Origin: SIG78 sp045635745
GTDB taxonomy: Bacteria > Verrucomicrobiota > Lentisphaeria > Victivallales > Victivallaceae
Assembly (NCBI GenBank): GCA_045635745.1
Contig: JAZTWG010000057.1
Span: 1-53,851, forward strand
Length of the DNA stretch: 53,851 nucleotides
Reading direction: 5' to 3'
Shown here: positions 51,775 through 53,851 of the stretch, in pieces
Numbering within the stretch: the stretch's first letter is position 1
Layout of the letters: the number at the start of each line of letters is the position of its first letter
Made by a program: the position numbers and the translations under genes
The notes under the pieces: model-generated
What the model was told of the DNA's origin: nothing
The model's database searches: none
What the model saw: only the letters and a program-made list of their open reading frames with translations

Positions 51775-53619
51775 ATGGCCAGGAAAAGCAGTTTTGAATT
51801 GATTGTGCAAATATTGCTGCTGCTGGCGGTGATATTTTTCGGAATCAGCATAACCAAAGCGCTTGACCGCAACCGGCGTGCGATCGCCGATTTGCAGAAA
51901 CAGCTCGAAGCCATGCCGCAAAACGTTGCGGGGCAGAAAGTTGTTCCACAATATTCCACGGCGGAACGTTCTGAACTTGCCGCTTATTTTCCGGATGAAA
52001 AAATCCCCGCCGGCGGTGTTTTACGCACCGCCATAGCCTCCGATGTAGGCTCGCTCAATCCGGTTACCGGCAACGAAGCTGTTGCGCAGAGCATCATCGG
52101 CATGTGCACCGCGCCGCTGGGGGCGCGCAGTTTTGCCCGGCCCGAAAAATTTGTGCCGCTGATTGCAGAATCGTGGAAAGTTTCGCCCGACGGCAAAACG
52201 ATCAATATAAAATTGCGCCGGGGTGTGCTGTGGCAGAGCTTTACCGATCCGGAAACCGGCAGATTCGTTCCGGAGCGGGAAGTTACGGCGCATGATTTTG
52301 TTTTTTATGTGAGTGTTATCCGCGATCCCGGAGTGAATGCCGGGGCTTTGCGCAACTATTTTCAGGATCTTGACCACATCCGGGCGGTGAACGATCACGA
52401 GCTGGAACTGGTCTGGAAAAATGAGTATTTCCGGATGCTGGAAATGAGTCTGGGGCTCATACCGCTGCCGCGCCACTTTTATATGCCCGGCGGCAAGTTC
52501 AACGCCGCCAAATTCAACGATGACTACCAACGCAACGATATGATCGTGGGCTGTGGTGCATACAAACTGGTAAAACATGTGAAAGATCAGCGTTTTGAGC
52601 TTGAGCGCTTTGAAAATTACTTCGGCAATGCTCTGGGAATAGCGCCGCGGATCAAAAAACGTGTGCTGGAGGTGGTGAAAGCCGACAATACGCGCTTTCA
52701 GATGCTGCTTTCCGGCGCGCTGGATATGCTGGGCATTTCAGCAGAGCAATGGGTCAAGCGCACCAATCAGCCGCCCTTTGCGGCAAAAGTGCTGACCGTG
52801 GGCGATAAAAGTTCCGATCAGCCGCTGAAAGCCGGTGAAAAGTTCCACCGGGTCAAACACCTTGCCAATGCCTATTTTTACATCGGTTACAATCAGAAGT
52901 GCGAACTTTTTACCGACCGCCGGGTGCGGCAGGCTCTGACCATGCTGTGCAACCGTGAGCGGATCCTTAAAGAGGTCTATCACAATCAGGGCAAAGTCAT
53001 CAGCGGGCCGTTTTTCTACGACAGCCCCTACTACGACCACAATATCAAACCGCTGCCCTTTGCTCCGGCACGGGCCGCAGAGCTGCTGAAAAAAGCCGGC
53101 TGGCAGGACAGTAATGGCGACGGGATTCTGGATAAATCGGGCAAAAAGTTCATTTTCACCGCCTTGCAGGTTTCCGGCAACCCGGTGCAGGAAAAGATAT
53201 TGTCGATTTTCAAAGAAGACCTTGCCAAAGCCGGGATCGATATGAAAATCGTAACTCTTGAGTGGCCGGTGTACATCAACCGGCTGGACAAAAAAGATTA
53301 CGAAGTCTGTTCGCTGGGCTGGCAGCTGCCTTTTGAAAGCGACCCCTATCAGGTGTGGCACTCCAGTCAGGCACAGGGCAGCGGCAGCAACCACATAAGT
53401 TTCGTCAATCCGGCGGCCGACAAGCTCATCGAAGCCATTCGCCGCAGCAGTAAAGTGGAAGACCGGATCAAACTCTGCCGGGAGTTCCACAAACTCATCC
53501 ACGAAGAGCAGCCCTACACATTTTTAGTGGTTCCGGAAAATCTGCAAGTCCTTTCCGGCAAAATAAAAAATGTGGAATGTTTCCCTCTCGGCCTAAACAG
53601 CGAATGTTTTTTTTATTAA
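51775..53619 (+). CDS. membrane-anchored peptide-binding protein (SBP family 5)
   Basis: 614 residues. Extracellular solute-binding protein of the DppA/OppA family: AIASDVGSLNPVTGN, PLIAESWKVSPDGKTINIKLRRGV (family 5 signature), EVTAHDFVFYVSVIRDP, and the C-terminal lobe with LTMLCNRERILKEVYHNQGKV. Instead of a lipobox it has an N-terminal membrane helix (about 10-26) and a short coiled coil (30-48). It starts 12 bases after lptF, so they share a transcript. The permease of matching type is at 13237-14244; no ATPase is seen. A tandem repeat begins on its stop codon. Confidence 0.87.
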   Translation: MARKSSFELIVQILLLLAVIFFGISITKALDRNRRAIADLQKQLEAMPQNVAGQKVVPQYSTAERSELAAYFPDEKIPAGGVLRTAIASDVGSLNPVTGNEAVAQSIIGMCTAPLGARSFARPEKFVPLIAESWKVSPDGKTINIKLRRGVLWQSFTDPETGRFVPEREVTAHDFVFYVSVIRDPGVNAGALRNYFQDLDHIRAVNDHELELVWKNEYFRMLEMSLGLIPLPRHFYMPGGKFNAAKFNDDYQRNDMIVGCGAYKLVKHVKDQRFELERFENYFGNALGIAPRIKKRVLEVVKADNTRFQMLLSGALDMLGISAEQWVKRTNQPPFAAKVLTVGDKSSDQPLKAGEKFHRVKHLANAYFYIGYNQKCELFTDRRVRQALTMLCNRERILKEVYHNQGKVISGPFFYDSPYYDHNIKPLPFAPARAAELLKKAGWQDSNGDGILDKSGKKFIFTALQVSGNPVQEKILSIFKEDLAKAGIDMKIVTLEWPVYINRLDKKDYEVCSLGWQLPFESDPYQVWHSSQAQGSGSNHISFVNPAADKLIEAIRRSSKVEDRIKLCREFHKLIHEEQPYTFLVVPENLQVLSGKIKNVECFPLGLNSECFFY

Positions 53620-53719
53620 TGGGCGCAACTGATAAATAAACAGTACATCTCGAAGCGGCTTGCAAAATTGATGGGCGCAACTGATAAATAAACAGTACAT
53701 CTCGAAGCGGCTTGCAAAA
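53619..53719. repeat. 49-bp tandem direct repeat at the end of the last gene
   Basis: Two identical 49-base copies (53619-53667 and 53671-53719) separated by TTG. The first base of copy 1 is the last base of the stop codon of the solute-binding protein gene. Each copy encodes MGATDK-stop from its first ATG. Copy 2 is also the left arm of a larger palindrome. Confidence 0.9.
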
Positions 53720-53840
53720 GAACAAGCACCGTAAACCCCGGCCGGTTACCCTCTGGGTAGCCGCCCCGAATATCCAGCGCTTGCCGTATTTGCAAACCAT
53801 CTCCGATCTTGCACTGTTTCTTTACCAGTTTCGCCCGAGG
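53671..53840. repeat. long imperfect palindromic intergenic element
   Basis: Left and right arms pair around a TCT loop at 53752-53754: GGTTACCC (53744-53751) with GGGTAGCC (53755-53762); CAAGC (53723-53727) with GCTTG (53779-53783); TTGCAAA (53712-53718) with TTTGCAA (53789-53795); AAACAGT (53690-53696) with ACTGTTT (53813-53819); AACTG (53679-53683) with CAGTT (53826-53830); GGGCG (53673-53677) with CGCCC (53832-53836). The layout is that of an ERIC- or MITE-like repeat. No gene is supported in 53620-53851; the open frames there come from the symmetry. Confidence 0.75.
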
Positions 53841-53851
53841 CTGCTGTTTGT

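Noticed and set aside
53671..53840. integron attC site
   Set aside because: The outer boxes do not fit RYYYAAC/GTTRRRY, and no integrase or cassette is nearby.
53616..53851. minus-strand frame running off the right edge
   Set aside because: Both strands stay open across this piece, as expected from a palindrome; no homology recognised.

Overview
The window reads as about 54 kb of chromosome from a member of the PVC superphylum, most likely Lentisphaerota (Victivallales-like, gut or anaerobic). I infer this from: an Akkermansia Amuc_1098-1101-like pilus/secretin locus, a pseudopilin-type protein with an H-X9-DG-like C-terminal tail beside secreted proteins and a GntR regulator with a sensor domain, a Ser/Thr kinase fused to a formylglycine-generating-enzyme (FGE) domain, carbohydrate esterases, and the MEP isoprenoid genes. 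The gene order is ordinary chromosome. I see no rRNA, tRNA, CRISPR array, phage gene or transposase.

Layout. 181-10046 (minus): five-gene envelope operon, PilM-PilN fusion, Amuc_1100-like protein, a zinc-ribbon/calcium-repeat protein and two successive secretins. 10394-11622 (minus): tpiA-secG. 11899-12597 (plus): thyX, then a gene-free AT-rich stretch to 13236. 13237-15033 (minus): YmdB-like phosphodiesterase and a peptide ABC permease. 15127-17256 (plus): GGQ release-factor-like protein and an orphan adenine methyltransferase. 17373-18158 (minus): divergent nagB. 18447-19967 (plus): SGNH hydrolase and IMPACT/YigZ protein. 20027-24471 (minus): metG and two esterases. 24595-26867 (plus): pepF and pncC. 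26893-32553 (minus): GntR-led operon of four exported proteins, two of them sharing a TIM-barrel-like core I cannot place in a known family. 32953-40108 (plus): yajC, secDF, dxr, rseP, ispG. 40291-44695 (minus): fmt, rng, a small membrane protein, aroA. 44811-45317 (plus): folK. 45377-50449 (minus): four-helix membrane protein, coiled-coil membrane protein and kinase-FGE fusion. 50665-53619 (plus): lptF-like permease and a membrane-anchored solute-binding protein.

Most noteworthy: (1) two related ~89-bp elements placed immediately after the stop codons of thyX and nagB, on opposite strands, each with two hairpins built on TGACGGAT; (2) a ~165-bp imperfect palindrome at the right edge whose left arm is tandemly duplicated and starts on the stop codon of the last gene; (3) two neighbouring exported proteins sharing three motifs (DE[LI]G, PE[VI]Y, SSxxD) of a possible undescribed glycosidase family; (4) a three-gene membrane/coiled-coil/kinase-FGE operon; (5) the pilus-like locus with two secretins. 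Promoter calls rest on visual -35/-10 matches and are tentative. Family names come from recognising motifs in translations; no database search was run.
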